From NCBI RefSeq assembly GCF_002149015.1, contig NZ_NGFO01000010.1, positions 60,686 to 124,685 of the forward strand: DNA of 64,000 nucleotides, read 5' to 3'. Source of the stretch: Gordonia lacunae. GTDB taxonomy: Bacteria; Actinomycetota; Actinomycetes; Mycobacteriales; Mycobacteriaceae. Position numbers and translations under genes: made by a program. Shown here piece after piece: positions 16,362 through 26,110 of this stretch (positions are counted from its first letter, which is position 1; each line of letters begins with the position of its first letter). The notes beneath the pieces were generated by a model, which made no database searches, had not been told where the DNA came from, and saw nothing but the letters and a program-made list of their open reading frames with translations.

Positions 16362-16970
16362 ATGCCCACCGACACCACCCAGGCGCCGTCGATACTGGCG
16401 GCCGCCGACCACATGCTCGCGATGACCGCCACGATCTCCGATGCCGACCTGGGCCGTCCGACACCCTGTCGCGACATGGATCTCGCCGCGCTGCTGGCCC
16501 ACGTCGACGGACTGTCCCAGGCGTTCACCGCCGCGGCACGCAAGGACTTCGGTCCGTTGACCTCGACGCCGCCGGACCCGGCACAGAGCCGACTGTCGTC
16601 GGAGTGGCGAGACGATCTGGCTCGGCATGTGCGCGAACTCGCCCACTCCTGGGACGACGACGCCGCCTGGGAGGGCATGACCCAGGCGGGCGGCGTCGAG
16701 TTGCCCGCCGAGATCATGGGACGGGTGGCGTTGTCGGAACTGGTGTTACACGGCTGGGACGTCGCCCACGCCGCGGGCGTCCCGTTCGAGGTCCCCGATG
16801 AGATCCTCCAGGTCGTCTTCGACTTCCACCACCCACCCCAACCACAGGACGAGCGCGAGGGAATGTTCGGGCCGGTGGTCGAGGTGCCCGACGACGCACC
16901 GCTCGTCGACCGGCTCGCCGGCCTGACCGGCCGGGATCCCAGGTGGGCGCAGGCAACCACGCAGGGCTAG
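16362..16970 (+). CDS. TIGR03086-type metal-binding protein (DinB/mycothiol superfamily)
   Basis: 202 residues with an N-terminal four-helix-bundle fold. PTPCRDMDLAALLAHVDGL and LSELVLHGWDVAHAAGVPF are the signatures of TIGR03086, part of the mycothiol-dependent maleylpyruvate-isomerase/DinB group. His in LLAHV and VLHGWD are expected metal ligands. Members probably act in mycothiol-dependent metabolism, but the reaction here is not known. Start ATG at 16362 after an AAAGGGAG site. It is convergent with the DUF418-like gene. Confidence 0.88.
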   Translation: MPTDTTQAPSILAAADHMLAMTATISDADLGRPTPCRDMDLAALLAHVDGLSQAFTAAARKDFGPLTSTPPDPAQSRLSSEWRDDLARHVRELAHSWDDDAAWEGMTQAGGVELPAEIMGRVALSELVLHGWDVAHAAGVPFEVPDEILQVVFDFHHPPQPQDEREGMFGPVVEVPDDAPLVDRLAGLTGRDPRWAQATTQG

Positions 16971-16979
16971 CAGACAGTC

Positions 16980-18251
16980 TCAACGGATGTACTGCGCGGG
17001 CTTGGTGGCCAGATAGAGCAGTTGCTCCAGTGGTCCGCGACGAAAGATGCGAGACCAGAGGGTGGCGAAGAGTGCGGCTCCGGCGACGAACCACAGCAGG
17101 GGCACCCACGAGGCCTGGTCGAGCGGCCCCGCCTGCATCCCGAGAGCGGACTGCAGGACGAAATGCCCCACGTAGCAGGTCAGAGACATGCTTCCGACGG
17201 CGATGAGCGGCACCGCCAGACGTCGAAGCCATCCGCAGCTCTGCACGACGGCGACTGCGGTGACGATCACGAGTGTCGCAACCCCCAAGCTGCCGATGAT
17301 GTCGAAGGTCGTACCGCTGTGCGGACCCGCCAACAAGAGCGCACCGGGATCTGACTGAGCGCCAACCGGTTCGAGCCCCTTGTCGAACTTCGGGGCCACA
17401 TCCATGCCCGACGACGCCCCGGATTCGGCCATGCTCTTGAGCGCGTCCCCACCGGCGAGCAGCCGGGAGAGACCATATCCGAGGACCGTGAGGACCACAC
17501 CCAGCGCGGCCAGTCGCTTTCGGACTGCGTCGATCGACATGTCCAGGCGGGCCAGCGCCATACCTGCGATGACAAACGGCATCCAGGTGATCGCCGGGTA
17601 CATTCCGGTGAGCAGGAGATCGAGGACGCCGACGCCGCTGAGCCGCTCCAACGGGTCGATAGCGTTGACGCTCTGCTGAACAGAGTCGGTCAGCGTGCTG
17701 CGCAGGATGTAGGCGAGTTGCGGTGTCACCAGCGCGAGTCCGAGGGCGATGAGTGCGAGAGCGCGAGCCCTCAACCTCACCAGCGGCAACGCCAACAAGA
17801 AGTAGACCCCGTAAGCAGCGAGGATCACGACGTCGCCGTAGAACATCGCCATCACACTTCCCAGTCCCAGAAGGACCAGGGCACGAATAGCGATCCGCGC
17901 CTTTGCTTGTCGACCCGCCCTACCGGTCTTCGGCTCCAGACGACCGGCGATCAGCATCAGCGAGAATCCGGCAAGAGTCGCGAACAACACCGAGGAGCGA
18001 CCGTCGGCCAGATATCGAACCCAGCTACCCACCCCACTTGTGGCCGACAGCGGGGGGCCGATGTGCACGGTGTACATGCCGAACACGGCCAGCGCCCGCG
18101 CCACATCCAGGCCGACGATTCGGCCCACCGAGGCGCCGGACGAGGCCGACGTGTCTCCGGTCGACTGGTCCGTGGGCTCGGGGAGAATCGGGTCCGGGTT
18201 CTGTAGCGACGTCACAGCCCCATGCTTGCGCCCAGGCGTGCTCGCGCCCAT
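16980..18251 (-). CDS. Multi-pass membrane protein, DUF418 / HGSNAT-like acyltransferase class
   Basis: 423 residues with a 40-residue soluble N-terminus and about ten membrane helices. RIVGLDVARALAVFGMYTVHI near residue 45 is the typical first helix of the DUF1624/heparan-alpha-glucosaminide N-acetyltransferase group, and the C-terminal half (SMSLTCYVGHFVLQSALG, then PLEQLLY) matches DUF418. Members are believed to move acyl groups across or onto envelope molecules. The ATG at 18251 is 11 bp after the hydrolase stop, making it the last gene of the lysX operon; this supports a role in envelope lipid or polymer modification, which is inference. Confidence 0.85.
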   Translation of the reverse strand: MGASTPGRKHGAVTSLQNPDPILPEPTDQSTGDTSASSGASVGRIVGLDVARALAVFGMYTVHIGPPLSATSGVGSWVRYLADGRSSVLFATLAGFSLMLIAGRLEPKTGRAGRQAKARIAIRALVLLGLGSVMAMFYGDVVILAAYGVYFLLALPLVRLRARALALIALGLALVTPQLAYILRSTLTDSVQQSVNAIDPLERLSGVGVLDLLLTGMYPAITWMPFVIAGMALARLDMSIDAVRKRLAALGVVLTVLGYGLSRLLAGGDALKSMAESGASSGMDVAPKFDKGLEPVGAQSDPGALLLAGPHSGTTFDIIGSLGVATLVIVTAVAVVQSCGWLRRLAVPLIAVGSMSLTCYVGHFVLQSALGMQAGPLDQASWVPLLWFVAGAALFATLWSRIFRRGPLEQLLYLATKPAQYIR

Positions 18252-18262
18252 CCCTCAGGTGT

Positions 18263-19090
18263 CTATTTCGACCCCGCCGATCGGATGAGACCTGCGACAT
18301 CGGCTGCCCGATCGACCATCAGATGGTGGCGAGCCGGCGTGAGAACAACGCACTCTGCCCGCAACTCGCGCGCGGCGCGACGCTGCATCCGGATCCAGCG
18401 CGCCGATGATGGGAAGGCTCGGCCCGAATCAGCGGCGATCACGAGAGCGGGACCGAGCAATGGCGCTGATCCCCGGATCTCCATCAGGTCGGCGACGAGC
18501 CGAGGATACGCGGCGTACTCCCGTAGGAGAGCACGAATGTAGGAGCGGCCGCGAAGGACCGTCGCCGCAACCTCAGAACGCGAACTGCCCGACTCCCGGA
18601 CGCTCCCGATCAGCAGGCGATGAGCCGTCGGGACCAGGGTGGGGACTCCGGAACCGACCAGCAGCCCAGCGAGGGTCTGTGCGATCGAGTCCCGGCAGTC
18701 GGGTGAGAGTGCCGTTCGCGACGGTGTCGGTACCGATCCGTCCACCAGCACCACGCCCCCGACAAGCGATGGATGGGTGCGCGCGAGCGCTTCGGCATAG
18801 AGCCCGCCGAGCGAGTGCCCGACGACGATCGTCGGTCCTCGCAGGGTGAGTTCGTGCATCAGTCGACGGAGTCGTTCGACTTCGCCGCGGATGCTGGGGA
18901 CCTCGGCAGCCGGCGGATTGAGACCGTATCCGGGTCGGTCGGACCGAATCACCTGCCGTTCGGACGACAACAGGTGGACGACCCCGTCCCAATCGAACCA
19001 GTTGCCACCGAGCCCGCTGCAGAGCAAGACTGCGGGACCACGACCGTCGACGGCGACATGCTCCGCCGGGAGATCGGGCACGGTCGTCAC
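18263..19090 (-). CDS. Alpha/beta-fold hydrolase in the lysX operon
   Basis: 275 residues from the GTG at 19090, which overlaps the TGA of the DUF998 gene as GTGA. The oxyanion region is VLLCSGLGGNWFDW, and VVGHSLGGLYAEALA holds the nucleophile Ser. The catalytic His is likely in PARHHLMVD near the C-terminus. No signal peptide, so cytosolic. Its place between lysX/DUF998 and a DUF418-like gene suggests a lipid or aminoacyl ester substrate. The family alone does not show this. Confidence 0.88.
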   Translation of the reverse strand: MTTVPDLPAEHVAVDGRGPAVLLCSGLGGNWFDWDGVVHLLSSERQVIRSDRPGYGLNPPAAEVPSIRGEVERLRRLMHELTLRGPTIVVGHSLGGLYAEALARTHPSLVGGVVLVDGSVPTPSRTALSPDCRDSIAQTLAGLLVGSGVPTLVPTAHRLLIGSVRESGSSRSEVAATVLRGRSYIRALLREYAAYPRLVADLMEIRGSAPLLGPALVIAADSGRAFPSSARWIRMQRRAARELRAECVVLTPARHHLMVDRAADVAGLIRSAGSK

Positions 19091-19767
19091 TTCACACCGA
19101 CTGCAGCGGAAGTCGCAGGCCGCGCGGACCACAGCGCATCCAGTGCAGCGACAATCAACCAGGCGCTGGTTCCGATGAGTTGCGCACGCTGCGCGAGGCC
19201 GAGATAGAGGACATGCTGCTCACGCAGCGCGATCGCAGCGAGCGTCCACGCCGTTGCCGTGACCAGCACCACCACTGAACCCCCCGACAACAGTCGCCGC
19301 CATTGCGGCGCGTCGATGCGTCTGATCGCAAGCCAGCAGCACGCTGCCGCGAACAACGCCGCAGTCGAGGCCACGGAACTGAAGATCGCGTGCAGTGTCT
19401 CCGACATCGACGACCCGGCAGAGCCCGCGTCGCAACCCGGATGAACCGACGGGGCACACGCCATGGGCCAGCGCGAGTCGAGGAGGGTGGCCACGGCGAA
19501 CACCATGAGCGCCACCCATCCGAACAGTTGCCACCGCCCGTGCAGTGGCCGCTTCAGCACTACAGCCCCGGCCGATGCGACGAGCAACGCCGCGATCAGA
19601 TCGGCCGTTCTGTACAACGCTCCGAGCGGACGATCCCGGGCGCCGAGTTCGCTGACGTATCCGCGGAGTGGGTCCACACCGGAGACCAACCCGATGTCGA
19701 GAACCCACGAGGAGTACGCGAGGGCACCGGCGACCAGGAGCGCCGCAGGGAGCAGTCGCGCGCTCAC
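19087..19767 (-). CDS. DUF998 membrane protein
   Basis: 226 residues with six predicted membrane helices. [27 protein letters not shown] is the conserved DUF998 first loop, and [19 protein letters not shown] the extracytoplasmic loop with Cys residues. The GTG at 19767 overlaps the lysX stop (GTGA) and its own stop overlaps the next start (GTGA), so it is translated with both neighbours. DUF998 has no established activity; linkage to lysX suggests a part in lipid flipping or envelope homeostasis. Sure of the family, unsure of the role. Confidence 0.87.
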   Translation of the reverse strand: MSARLLPAALLVAGALAYSSWVLDIGLVSGVDPLRGYVSELGARDRPLGALYRTADLIAALLVASAGAVVLKRPLHGRWQLFGWVALMVFAVATLLDSRWPMACAPSVHPGCDAGSAGSSMSETLHAIFSSVASTAALFAAACCWLAIRRIDAPQWRRLLSGGSVVVLVTATAWTLAAIALREQHVLYLGLAQRAQLIGTSAWLIVAALDALWSARPATSAAVGVK

Positions 19768-22700
19768 GGATGAGGCCTGACGAGTGGGAATGCGAGTGAC
19801 TCTCGAATGGTCGCTCCGGTGATGAGCATGACGACGCGGTCGACACCCATACCGAGTCCTCCGGTCGGCGGCATCGCGTACTCGAGGGTCGTCAAGAAGG
19901 CCTCATCGAGTTCCATGGCGTCCGGGTCCCCACCCGCGGCCAGCATGGACTGCTGGGTCAGTCTCCGCCTCTGTTCGATGGGGTCCGTCAGCTCGCTGTA
20001 GGCGGTTCCGAGCTCGACACCCCAGGCCACCAGGTCCCACTTCGCCGCGACTCCCTCGATCGTCGGGTGTGGTCTCGTCAACGGCGAGGTCGACGTCGGG
20101 AAGTCGGTGTAGAAGGTGGGGAATTCGGTCGTCTTCTCCACGAGTTCCTCATAGAGAGCCTGCGCCACTGCGCCTGCGTCCCATGTCGTCTGATAACCGA
20201 CATCCCGGTCGTTGCAGAGACGCTGCAAGGTATCCAAGGGCGTGTTCGGGTCGACATGCACTCCGACAGCGTCGGACACTGCCTGGTACATCGACACGAC
20301 GGGCCAGTCCCCGGATATGTCGACCTCGACCAGGTCGCCGTCCGGCCCGCGCCGCATGATGACCTCTCGACCGTGCGCGGCCACCGCCGCAGCTTGGATG
20401 AGCCGACGGCACAGGGTCATCATCTCCTCGTAGTCGCTGTGCGCGCGATAGGCCTCGAGGATGGTGAACTCCGGGTTGTGGGTCCGGTCGGCCCCCTCGT
20501 TGCGGAACACACGTCCGATCTCGAAAACCTGGTCCATTCCCGCCACGCAGAGTCGCTTCAGGTACAGCTCCGGGGCGATGCGCAGATAAAGATCCAGGTC
20601 GTAGGCATTGATATGGGTCTGGAACGGCGCAGCGTTGGCGCCTCCGTGAACCGGCTGGAGTATCGGTGTCTCGACCTCGAGATAGCCGTCTTCGCGCAGG
20701 AGGTCGCGCAGCGCGGTCACGATGGCACTACGGGCTTCGATCACGTCTCGAGCGCGTTGGTTGAGCATCAGATCGAGATGGCGTTGCCGCACCAGCGCCT
20801 CGGGATCGGTGAGCCCTTTCCACTTGTCCGGAAGTGGATGCAGTGACTTCCCGAGCAGGGACCAATCTCGCGCAGACAATGCCCGATCGCCGGATCGGGT
20901 CCGGGTCAGGACTCCCTCGAACTCGGCGAGGTCGCCGATGTCGAACTCACGGGTGAGAGCCCTTATGCGCTCTTCTCCGACGGACCGAGTATCGATCATG
21001 ATCTGCACCTGGTCCGACCACACGCGAAGATCGACGAAGACGACTCCGCCGTGGTGACGCACTCGCACCAGCCGACCTGCGAGTCGCATCTCCGTGCCCA
21101 GTGGGGCCACCGTCGCCTGCCGAAGGGAATGTGTGGGACGACGAGCCGGCGGACTGGTGTCGACCCCTGATCGCGCGAGGCTCTCGAGCTTGGCCGACCG
21201 CACGCGCATCTGTTCCGGCATGCGTCGACGAGGGGGCGGAGGACGCTGAACCGCCCAGCTCGGCGGTCTTCCGTCCAGGTTGAGACCAGCGCGCAGGACG
21301 AAGTCACTCGAGAGGCTCTCCTGGGTCCCGGTGTGTCGAGCCGCAGAGTCCGCCGAACCTGGAACGGGAATGAAGCCTTCGGCAATCGCCGAGGCCACTC
21401 CCACCCGCGGGAGCGCACTCCCGACCTCGTAGCACAGGTAGCGGGGATACCACTTCGGACAGTACTTCTCATTCGATCGATACAGCGTCTCCAATTGCCA
21501 CCATCGAGAAAGGAACTGGAGCACTCGTCGCCACGCCTTCAAAACGGGTCCGGCGCCGATGCGTGCGCCGTCGTGAAAGACCGCCCGGAACACCGCGAAG
21601 TTGAGCGATATCCGCCTCACGCCCAGCTGCGGCGACTTCTCGGCCAGGGTCGCGATCATCAACTCCACAACACCATTCGGCGCTTCCGGATCTCGCCTCA
21701 TCACATCGAGCGACAGCGCGTGCGATCCCCACGGCACGAGGGACAACAGTGCTATCGGCTGTCCATCTGGTCGTACTGCTTCGACCAGGACGCAGTCACC
21801 GTCCAGAGGATGGCCGAGCCTACCCAGGGCCATCGAGAAACCTCGCTCCGTCGCCGAACCACGCCACGATTCGGCGAGACCGATGACCTCGCCCATCTCG
21901 GAGGCGGGAACGTCACGATGCCGCCTGATCCGGACGGTCACTCCGTGGCGGGTTGCTCTGTTGACCGCCTGGCGCACCTGACGCATATCGGCTCCGGCAA
22001 GCCGGAACTCACGGGTGTCGAGGACGGCTTCGTCGCCGAGATGCAGAACGTTGAGCCCGCTGGCTCGATATGCTCGCGCACCGGCCTCACTGGCGCCCAT
22101 GACGGCCGCGGTCCAGCCGTACCGATCGATCTCGCGTCGCCACGCCTTGATCACCTGAGGCCAGGCCTGGACGTCGCCGACCGGATCACCGCTGGCCACG
22201 CACACCCCTATTTCCACGCGGTAGGTGATCGCCGCGCGCCCGTCCGGCGAGAAGACCACGGCCTTGTCGCGACGAGTCGCGAAGTACCCGAGCGAATCGT
22301 CGTCACCATGGTGCAGCAGCAGACCCCTGATCGCGGACTCGTCGTACCCCGTCAGAGCGTTCGCCGATCGCTGAGCCCGGAACAGAACGAGCATCGATGC
22401 CAGGAGTGCAACCGCACCGAAGGTCCCCAGCACGGCGGAGGCTGCCGCCGGCGGGTGACCGGAGAAGTCGTCGAGATCGATGAGACTGAGCGCGCTCACC
22501 CTGTTGAATGCCCACAGCAGACGCTCGCCCGGCGCGAGATCGCCCGGGACGACCGAGAGAAGACCCCAACCCGCAACGGTGCCAACACATAGCCCCACGA
22601 TCAGCACGGTCACCGCCCGCGGCAGGGCTCCTCGCCGCACGCGTGTCGAGAACTGCTTCCGCGCGGCAACCAGGATGAGCAACACCCCGGATTCGATGAC

Positions 22701-23069
22701 TGTCGCGACAGCGGCGTGCGGATCACCGTCCACCACCACCAGAGCGGCCAGAAAGAGCACTCGCACAACGAGATAACCGACCAGCAGCCACCACGCGACT
22801 CGCTTCCTGCGGCCGAGTGCTGCGGCGAGCAGTCCCAGTACGAGGGCCCAGGACAGACTCGTGTCCGGAGCGTCGAAGTAGTAGTCGTCGAAGTACCGCC
22901 GGGGAACGCTGACGAGGTGACGAACGGGCGGTGCGATGCTCCACAGGGCGACGACCGCGGCAAAGAGTCCCAGGACCCGCCCCGTGATTCGCGGAACGTT
23001 GCCGCTCCACCGATCGGCCTCCACCGGTGCGCGAACCTGACGCCAGACATCGGTCAAAGTACTCACCAT
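19764..23069 (-). CDS. lysX: LysX: lysyl-phosphatidylglycerol synthetase fused to lysyl-tRNA synthetase
   Basis: 1101 residues in the mycobacterial LysX layout. The first about 210 residues hold several membrane helices of MprF type. Residues about 220-590 are a DUF2156/GNAT-like aminoacyl transferase ([22 protein letters not shown]). After a Pro/Arg-rich linker comes a class II LysRS with OB-fold ([20 protein letters not shown]), motif 2 ([17 protein letters not shown]) and motif 3 ([12 protein letters not shown]). It charges its own tRNA-Lys and transfers lysine to phosphatidylglycerol, which lowers surface charge and gives cationic-peptide resistance. The ATG overlaps the preceding stop (TGATG). 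This is the second gene of a five-gene operon. Confidence 0.97.
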   Translation of the reverse strand: MVSTLTDVWRQVRAPVEADRWSGNVPRITGRVLGLFAAVVALWSIAPPVRHLVSVPRRYFDDYYFDAPDTSLSWALVLGLLAAALGRRKRVAWWLLVGYLVVRVLFLAALVVVDGDPHAAVATVIESGVLLILVAARKQFSTRVRRGALPRAVTVLIVGLCVGTVAGWGLLSVVPGDLAPGERLLWAFNRVSALSLIDLDDFSGHPPAAASAVLGTFGAVALLASMLVLFRAQRSANALTGYDESAIRGLLLHHGDDDSLGYFATRRDKAVVFSPDGRAAITYRVEIGVCVASGDPVGDVQAWPQVIKAWRREIDRYGWTAAVMGASEAGARAYRASGLNVLHLGDEAVLDTREFRLAGADMRQVRQAVNRATRHGVTVRIRRHRDVPASEMGEVIGLAESWRGSATERGFSMALGRLGHPLDGDCVLVEAVRPDGQPIALLSLVPWGSHALSLDVMRRDPEAPNGVVELMIATLAEKSPQLGVRRISLNFAVFRAVFHDGARIGAGPVLKAWRRVLQFLSRWWQLETLYRSNEKYCPKWYPRYLCYEVGSALPRVGVASAIAEGFIPVPGSADSAARHTGTQESLSSDFVLRAGLNLDGRPPSWAVQRPPPPRRRMPEQMRVRSAKLESLARSGVDTSPPARRPTHSLRQATVAPLGTEMRLAGRLVRVRHHGGVVFVDLRVWSDQVQIMIDTRSVGEERIRALTREFDIGDLAEFEGVLTRTRSGDRALSARDWSLLGKSLHPLPDKWKGLTDPEALVRQRHLDLMLNQRARDVIEARSAIVTALRDLLREDGYLEVETPILQPVHGGANAAPFQTHINAYDLDLYLRIAPELYLKRLCVAGMDQVFEIGRVFRNEGADRTHNPEFTILEAYRAHSDYEEMMTLCRRLIQAAAVAAHGREVIMRRGPDGDLVEVDISGDWPVVSMYQAVSDAVGVHVDPNTPLDTLQRLCNDRDVGYQTTWDAGAVAQALYEELVEKTTEFPTFYTDFPTSTSPLTRPHPTIEGVAAKWDLVAWGVELGTAYSELTDPIEQRRRLTQQSMLAAGGDPDAMELDEAFLTTLEYAMPPTGGLGMGVDRVVMLITGATIRESLAFPLVRPHP

Positions 23070-24046
23070 CAGTAGTGCTGCCTAACCGTCCAAGGGCCTG
23101 TTGTCGATGTCATGGACTTGTCGATCGCACGCAGAGTCGCCGACATCCCTCGGCCGGGAGTCACCGGTGCCGCGTGACCGCCGGAGCGCAGAGCAACCGT
23201 CGTGACCGAAGCGCCGAGCTTGCGGGCAGCGGTCGCGTAGTCGGCCCCGACGGAGTATCGGACGACCCGGTCGTCGACGGCGTGCACGATCGTGACCGGT
23301 ACCGCGGGGTTGATTCGCTCGATCGGGTTGACCAGCGCGTACCGTCGGGGGACATCGCGTCGATCGCCACCAAGGACATCGCGCGCGTTGGTGCTGATTC
23401 GTCCCGTTGCGGCCATGTCCAGAACACCTGCCAGACTTATCGCCGCGCGCGGCACGACCCGCGGTGGCGGTCCGGGCCCGTCCGTCGGACGGACTGCGCG
23501 CGAAGCGATCCACACCGCGAGTTGACCCCCGGCCGAATGGCCAACCACCACAACGTCTTCGGGGTTGACCAGCGGCGTCGCTCGGGCGAGCTCGGGGATG
23601 AAGTCGATTGCATGTGCCACATCGGTGAAGGTGGTGTCCCAGCCACCACCGCTGCCGATGCGGCGATACTCGATGTTCCACACCGTGACTCCGCGTGACT
23701 GCAGCTGCGACGCGAGCGCATCGAGCGCGTGCGAGTCGACCCCCGCTTTCCACCCACCGCCGTGGATGAGAACCACGGTGGCGGGACGAGTCGGATGCGA
23801 CCGCGGAAGGAACAGCCGCCCCTGGGTCTGGTCGTCGACACCCACTCGCAGATAGGGGATTTCGGTCACCGATCCAGGACTGAGGACCACCGGGTGCTGC
23901 CGCGGGTGAGACATGGGAATTGACGCGCCGGACCAGCCACAGCCGGCGACGACCGCGCAGATCAGGAACAGCGCTGTTCCGATCACGACGCCGCGTTGCA
24001 CTCGGTCGTGAAAACGGGCAGCAACTGGGTTCCTGGGCATCGGCAC
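23069..24046 (-). CDS. Exported alpha/beta hydrolase lipoprotein, first gene of the lysX operon
   Basis: 325 residues from a GTG at 24046 with AAGGA upstream. The N-terminal helix ends in lipobox VVAGC (Cys about 36), so it is anchored outside the membrane. The oxyanion motif HGGGWK, nucleophile in [13 protein letters not shown], acid in AVDDRVV and His in RSGGHAAP make a complete triad of the BD-FAE/kynurenine-formamidase-like class. Its stop overlaps the lysX ATG. Extracellular or periplasmic hydrolases linked to aminoacyl-lipid synthases are known to remove the amino acid (AhyD, AcvB/VirJ); that role is plausible here but inferred. A broken relative lies at 13057-13433. Confidence 0.9.
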   Translation of the reverse strand: MPMPRNPVAARFHDRVQRGVVIGTALFLICAVVAGCGWSGASIPMSHPRQHPVVLSPGSVTEIPYLRVGVDDQTQGRLFLPRSHPTRPATVVLIHGGGWKAGVDSHALDALASQLQSRGVTVWNIEYRRIGSGGGWDTTFTDVAHAIDFIPELARATPLVNPEDVVVVGHSAGGQLAVWIASRAVRPTDGPGPPPRVVPRAAISLAGVLDMAATGRISTNARDVLGGDRRDVPRRYALVNPIERINPAVPVTIVHAVDDRVVRYSVGADYATAARKLGASVTTVALRSGGHAAPVTPGRGMSATLRAIDKSMTSTTGPWTVRQHY

Positions 24047-24106
24047 ACGCGGTCCTTCTGTCGGCGACCGTTCCAGTCTCAGTCGCCGCGTGGTCCGCTA
24101 CCACCC

Positions 24107-24116
24107 GCTGATCAGC
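24107..24116. promoter_or_regulatory. Palindrome between the lysX operon and the two-component system
   Basis: GCTGATCAGC is a perfect 10-bp palindrome in the 148-bp gap between the divergent starts at 24046 and 24195. Both operons must have their promoters here, so it is a candidate site for the NarL-type regulator. Confidence 0.3.
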
Positions 24117-24194
24117 TGTTTCACCCCCGCCGACCGGCTGCTCGACCGAGCTGACAACGATCCCGCGTGTCGCCAGGGTCTACATTGAAGCGCT

Positions 24195-24869
24195 ATGTCG
24201 AACGAAACTCCGCCGCCCACTGTCCGAGTGGTGATCGTCGACGACGAAGCGCTCATCCGATCCGGCTTCGAACTCATCCTGAATGCTGCACCCGACATCG
24301 ACGTCGTCGCCACATCGTCGAGCCCGGAAGCCATGCACACCATCGAGACGACGGCACCCGATGTCGTTCTCCTGGATATCCGCATGCCTCCGCCCGACGG
24401 ACTGATGATTCTGGAAACACTTCAGCAGCGTGTCGATCTGGAACCGATCGTGGCAATGCTCACGACGTTCCACACCGACGACTACGTACTGAGGGCGCTT
24501 CGCCACGGAGCCGCGGGGTTCATTCTCAAGGATTCCGAGCCCGGCCAGTTGACCCAAGCCGTCCGGACTCTGGCCGCGGGCGGGGTCGTGATGTCGAGCA
24601 AGGCCACGTCGGCGCTTCTGGATTCCACGCGACAGCCGGAGGAAGACGCGACGGCGGTCAGCAGGGTCGCACTGCTCACCGGACGTGAACGCGATGTCGT
24701 TGTTCTGCTCTCGGCCGGGTTGACCAACGCGCAGATCGCCCAGGAGCTGTATCTGAGCGTCGGGACCGTCAAAGACCATGTCAGTGCGGCACTCGGCAAA
24801 TTGCGGGTGTCGACCAGAGTCGAAGCCGCCCTCCTGGCGCAGCGCGCCGGACTCCTGGAGCACGAATGA
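24195..24869 (+). CDS. NarL/FixJ-family response regulator
   Basis: 224 residues. The receiver domain has IVDDEALIRSGFEL, phosphoacceptor Asp61 (LLDIRMPPPDG) and Lys in FILKDSEP; the LuxR-type helix-turn-helix at the C-terminus reads LTGRERDVVVLLSAGLTNAQ, then LYLSVGTVKDHVSAAL. It overlaps the kinase gene by ATGA. It diverges from the lysX operon, so a LiaR/VraR-like envelope-stress role is a reasonable guess. Confidence 0.95.
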   Translation: MSNETPPPTVRVVIVDDEALIRSGFELILNAAPDIDVVATSSSPEAMHTIETTAPDVVLLDIRMPPPDGLMILETLQQRVDLEPIVAMLTTFHTDDYVLRALRHGAAGFILKDSEPGQLTQAVRTLAAGGVVMSSKATSALLDSTRQPEEDATAVSRVALLTGRERDVVVLLSAGLTNAQIAQELYLSVGTVKDHVSAALGKLRVSTRVEAALLAQRAGLLEHE

Positions 24870-26026
24870 CTGACACCCTGCTGAGGCCGTCGCCCCGCCG
24901 CTGGGTCATCGATCTGATGGCGGTCGCCGTGAGCGTCGCCGACATGGGCGTGGCCATGTGGACCAACGAACTCGGAATGTCTGCACTCGCGATCGCCTGC
25001 GTGGTCGGCGCGGTGGTCGGTGTCCTCGTCCGCAATGACCACCCGCTGATCGGATTCGTCCTCACACTGCCGGCGGTCGGCATCGTCGGCGCTCTCGCCG
25101 CACCCGCGATCACCCTGTTCGCCGTCGCTCGGCATACCGAACGGGTCGCGGTTGTGGCCCTGTGCGTGGTGACCAGCGCGGTCATGGCTTCTCTGTCGGA
25201 GCCGCTACCCCAGCCCGACCGAGCCTACGAGGTTGCTGTCGCTCTCGCCTACTTCACTGCGGGCGCTGCCGCCCCCGCGTTCTTCGGACGAATGACACGA
25301 CTTCATCACGCCTTGCGTAGACGTCTCGACGAAATCGACGACATCCACGCGCACGAGCGGCAGTTGTACGCCCAGACGGTTCTGTCGCGCGAGCGCGCAC
25401 AAATCGGTCGCGAGATGCATGATGTGGTGTCACACCAGGTGACCCTCATCGCGGTCCGTGCGGCCACCATCTTGGTCGACCCCAGCCCCCAGCGAGCGCG
25501 CACCGAGGCCGAAACCATTCGTGGCCTGGCTGTGTCGACGCTCGAAGAGCTGCGTCACCTCGTGACCCTGCTTCGGGCCTCTGGCGGTTCGTCGAGCGAC
25601 ACGTCCACCGCGCCGCAGCCGGACATGTCCGATCTCCGTGCGCTCATCGACAACTCCGGGATCGACGTCCGTGAACTCGGTCGGCTACCCACCGACCTCC
25701 CGGGCGCCTGGCAGCGAACGATCTATCGAATGGTCCAGGAATCATTGACCAATACCCGCAAGCACGCCCCCGGCGCCGAAGCGACAATCCGGTACACGGT
25801 CGAAGAACCTGCGCACCTGGTGGTCACCATCACCAACTCGCCTGCGCAGCGTCCGGCACTGGCCCTACCCGGCGCAGGGCACGGCCTGATCGGGTTGCGC
25901 GAGCGTGCTGAACTGCTCGGCGGAACGCTGACGGCCGGCCCCTCACCGGACGGCGGCTTCACCGTGACACTCGCCCTGCCCGTGGTCTCCGTCAATCAGT
26001 CGAAAACCGAACGGAGACGGAAGTAG
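24866..26026 (+). CDS. NarL-type sensor histidine kinase (HisKA_3)
   Basis: 386 residues, with four to five membrane helices in the first 150 residues and almost no extracytoplasmic domain, typical of intramembrane-sensing kinases. The phosphoacceptor is His near residue 185 in REMHDVVSHQVTLIAVRA. The ATPase domain has QRTIYRMVQESLTNTRKHA and GHGLIGLRERAELLGG. The start ATG overlaps the regulator stop. It probably senses membrane perturbation and drives the adjacent regulator. Confidence 0.94.
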   Translation: MTDTLLRPSPRRWVIDLMAVAVSVADMGVAMWTNELGMSALAIACVVGAVVGVLVRNDHPLIGFVLTLPAVGIVGALAAPAITLFAVARHTERVAVVALCVVTSAVMASLSEPLPQPDRAYEVAVALAYFTAGAAAPAFFGRMTRLHHALRRRLDEIDDIHAHERQLYAQTVLSRERAQIGREMHDVVSHQVTLIAVRAATILVDPSPQRARTEAETIRGLAVSTLEELRHLVTLLRASGGSSSDTSTAPQPDMSDLRALIDNSGIDVRELGRLPTDLPGAWQRTIYRMVQESLTNTRKHAPGAEATIRYTVEEPAHLVVTITNSPAQRPALALPGAGHGLIGLRERAELLGGTLTAGPSPDGGFTVTLALPVVSVNQSKTERRRK

Positions 26027-26110
26027 TGCCCTGTCTCCGCTTGCACCTCCAGACCGTCCACGGCAGATCATCGACCGTGGCGGTCAGACCATGAGACCTC
26101 GGACGGTGCC

